Positions 62,382-64,000 of a DNA stretch of 64,000 nt are shown piece by piece; within the stretch, counting starts at the first letter, position 1, and every line of letters starts with the position of its first letter. The position numbers and the translations under genes were made by a program. Source of the stretch: Marinomonas vulgaris (GTDB taxonomy: Bacteria; Pseudomonadota; Gammaproteobacteria; Pseudomonadales; Marinomonadaceae). Location of the stretch: the NCBI RefSeq assembly GCF_018145875.1, contig NZ_JAGSSV010000002.1, positions 1 through 64,000 on the forward strand, written 5' to 3'. The notes under the pieces were generated by a model that made no database searches, had not been told where the DNA came from, and saw only the letters and a list, made by a program, of their open reading frames with translations.

Positions 62382-64000
62382 TTACGCCTTTAGTAATGTT
62401 AAGCGGAAAACCAGCGGCGCATTGTCGGTCTGACTGGCTTTGAGTGTTCCGTTCATGTCTTTCGCAAGGTTTGCGCTGATAGCAAGTCCTAGCCCTAAGC
62501 CTTTGCCTATGGGTTTAGTAGTGAAGAAGGGCTCAAAAATATGCTTTATTTGAGCTGGGTCGATGCCAGGACCGTTGTCCTGATAATGAATAGTAAGATA
62601 AGAGTCGTGGGGCTCAACATCAAGGTGAATACAGGTCTTGATACTGTGTTCTTTGCATGCCTGAATGGAGTTGCTGATTAAATTTGAAAAAATACGCTCC
62701 AAACGGGTGGGCTCTGCGATTACTTTATCATTGTCATTGAGTAACACGTCCCATTGAATATCATGGGCATCGTCACCTAGGCTGTCGATGGCTTTGCTAA
62801 GCGAAGATTTGATGGAGGTTGGTATCAGTTGTTCAGGGCGACGATAAGCAAGTACCTTTAATTCACTGGTGAGGCTTTGCATTCTGACCACTAGTAACTC
62901 AAGGTCAGCCAATATTTTTAAAGCTTGTTCCGCGTCTTGTCGTTTCACAAGTAACTCGGCGGTATAAGCAAGAGTTCGAATTCCCGTTAGAGGCTGGTTT
63001 AACTCGTGGGCGATGGCGGTAGACATTTGCCCAATGGCCGCGAGCTTTTCGGTGCGTAATAGTTCTTTTTGCGCCGCTTCTAAAGCGCGAGTTCTTTCTA
63101 GCACCCGTTCCTCTAAACGCGAATTGGCTTCAAGTAGGCTTAGTTCGGCTTTTTTCCGCTTACTTATATTAATCAAGGTGACCAAGTAACCTTGGGAGTC
63201 GCTCCATTCTAAAGAAGAAATAGACAATAGTGCAGGGAATAGCTGACCATTATCCTTGCGTAAAACCACTTCTTGTTCTAACAAGTTGCTAGACAGCGGG
63301 AGACTATTTGACTCATGTTGGCAAAGAGATTGTACGAATTTTAAAGTGGTGTCGTTTTCAGGGCAACTTGGCAAGAACTCTTGCAAAGAATGACCGTTCA
63401 GTTGAGTTTTTTTGCCAAAGTAACGAAGTCCCATTGGATTTACAAAAGAAATATCGCCGTATTTTGTTAGCTGTAGCAGGCCAACGTGGGTGTTTTCTAT
63501 GACGACCCTTTGACGTTGTGCACTGTTGGCGATGAGAATTTCGTTTTCAACCTTAGAGGCTATTTTTAATGCCCGTTCGCGACGATACAGCCAGAATAGA
63601 AAAATCAATGCGAAAACACCTAGGCTGATAAACGCAATATTTTGTGCTTTTTTCTGTATGTCTTTTAAGTTTGATAGGTAATGAATTTGCCATCTCAAAT
63701 CGTCGAGAGTGACGTTTTGCACTAGGTAATTTTCACCTTGCAACAAATAGGTTTGTGAACGGGTATAGTTGAAAAAAGTCACTGGCTGCAAGCTGTCCAG
63801 CCAATTGCCCACTAGATGTCTATTGAGTTTATCCGCTAAAAAAATAAGGTTATTCTGATCTGTCATGACAACCAAATCATTGGACAAATTCCAACGCTCA
63901 ATCAAGTGATTCACACTAATGCGTACCGCGATAGCACCAGTCAAACGACCCGAACTGTACACTGGCGCAAGTACAAGGTGAGCGGACTGATTATGGTCAG
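62382..64000 (-). CDS. dctB: C4-dicarboxylate sensor histidine kinase (DctB-like), 5' end missing
   Basis: Membrane sensor kinase, partial. The frame is open to the window edge, so the gene continues; the first methionine codon inside is not the start. Visible are the end of a periplasmic double-PAS sensor (HLVLAPVYSSGRLTGAIAVR), a membrane helix (IAFISLGVFALIFLFWLY), a PAS domain, a coiled coil, HisKA (STAIAHELNQPL) and HATPase with NLISNSIQACKE, DNGPGID and GLGLGLAIS. The pairing with DctD and the domain order fit DctB. Confidence 0.85.
   Translation of the reverse strand, partial: DHNQSAHLVLAPVYSSGRLTGAIAVRISVNHLIERWNLSNDLVVMTDQNNLIFLADKLNRHLVGNWLDSLQPVTFFNYTRSQTYLLQGENYLVQNVTLDDLRWQIHYLSNLKDIQKKAQNIAFISLGVFALIFLFWLYRRERALKIASKVENEILIANSAQRQRVVIENTHVGLLQLTKYGDISFVNPMGLRYFGKKTQLNGHSLQEFLPSCPENDTTLKFVQSLCQHESNSLPLSSNLLEQEVVLRKDNGQLFPALLSISSLEWSDSQGYLVTLINISKRKKAELSLLEANSRLEERVLERTRALEAAQKELLRTEKLAAIGQMSTAIAHELNQPLTGIRTLAYTAELLVKRQDAEQALKILADLELLVVRMQSLTSELKVLAYRRPEQLIPTSIKSSLSKAIDSLGDDAHDIQWDVLLNDNDKVIAEPTRLERIFSNLISNSIQACKEHSIKTCIHLDVEPHDSYLTIHYQDNGPGIDPAQIKHIFEPFFTTKPIGKGLGLGLAISANLAKDMNGTLKASQTDNAPLVFRLTLLKA

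Overview
The window looks like a chromosomal segment of a marine gammaproteobacterium, most likely Marinomonas or a close Oceanospirillales relative. This is inferred from gene content: two chemoreceptors, large hybrid kinases, cydABX-DC, opgGH, a purine catabolic cluster and DctBD. No rRNA, tRNA, CRISPR array or prophage is visible. Genes lie on both strands in short operons separated by hairpin terminators.

Layout. 1-77 is the end of an IS5-type element that runs off the left edge. 188-9581: chemoreceptor, COG2509 flavoprotein, secreted HAD phosphatase, argC, and opgGH for osmoregulated periplasmic glucans. 9612-15164: hemG, an RsgA-type GTPase, an unknown lipoprotein, a eukaryotic-type HisA, arfB and metY. 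15485-22381: one run encoding cytochrome bd oxidase and its CydDC assembly transporter (cydA, cydB, the 36-residue cydX, cydD, cydC), ending in a DUF938 methyltransferase. 22581-26924: 1-Cys peroxiredoxin, then a three-gene redox unit (ferric-reductase-like membrane flavocytochrome, 2x[4Fe-4S] ferredoxin, Tat-exported flavoprotein).

27146-40069 is a signalling island with two parallel modules. The first has a ModA-like binding lipoprotein, a hybrid kinase with HPt, and a REC-HD-GYP protein (predicted c-di-GMP hydrolysis). The second has a CHASE-type hybrid kinase and a REC-GGEEF diguanylate cyclase (predicted c-di-GMP synthesis). The second kinase gene is cut by a complete IS5-family element (34472-35639). 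Removing the element and one copy of its 4-bp CGAA target duplication restores a 1605-codon frame.

40196-51272 is mostly purine catabolism: hpxO, HIU hydrolase and uraD (urate to allantoin), an NMT1/THI5-type ABC importer, and xdhABC (hypoxanthine/xanthine to urate), with rsuA in between. Three sigma-54-type -24/-12 promoters (before hpxO, the importer and xdhA) suggest one nitrogen-scavenging regulon.

51382-64000: TolC-family protein, secreted unknown protein, xni, gltX, HBM-type chemoreceptor, DUF3301 protein, a probable Fur-controlled AraC regulator plus flavodoxin, and a DctB/DctD two-component pair whose sensor gene is cut by the right window edge.
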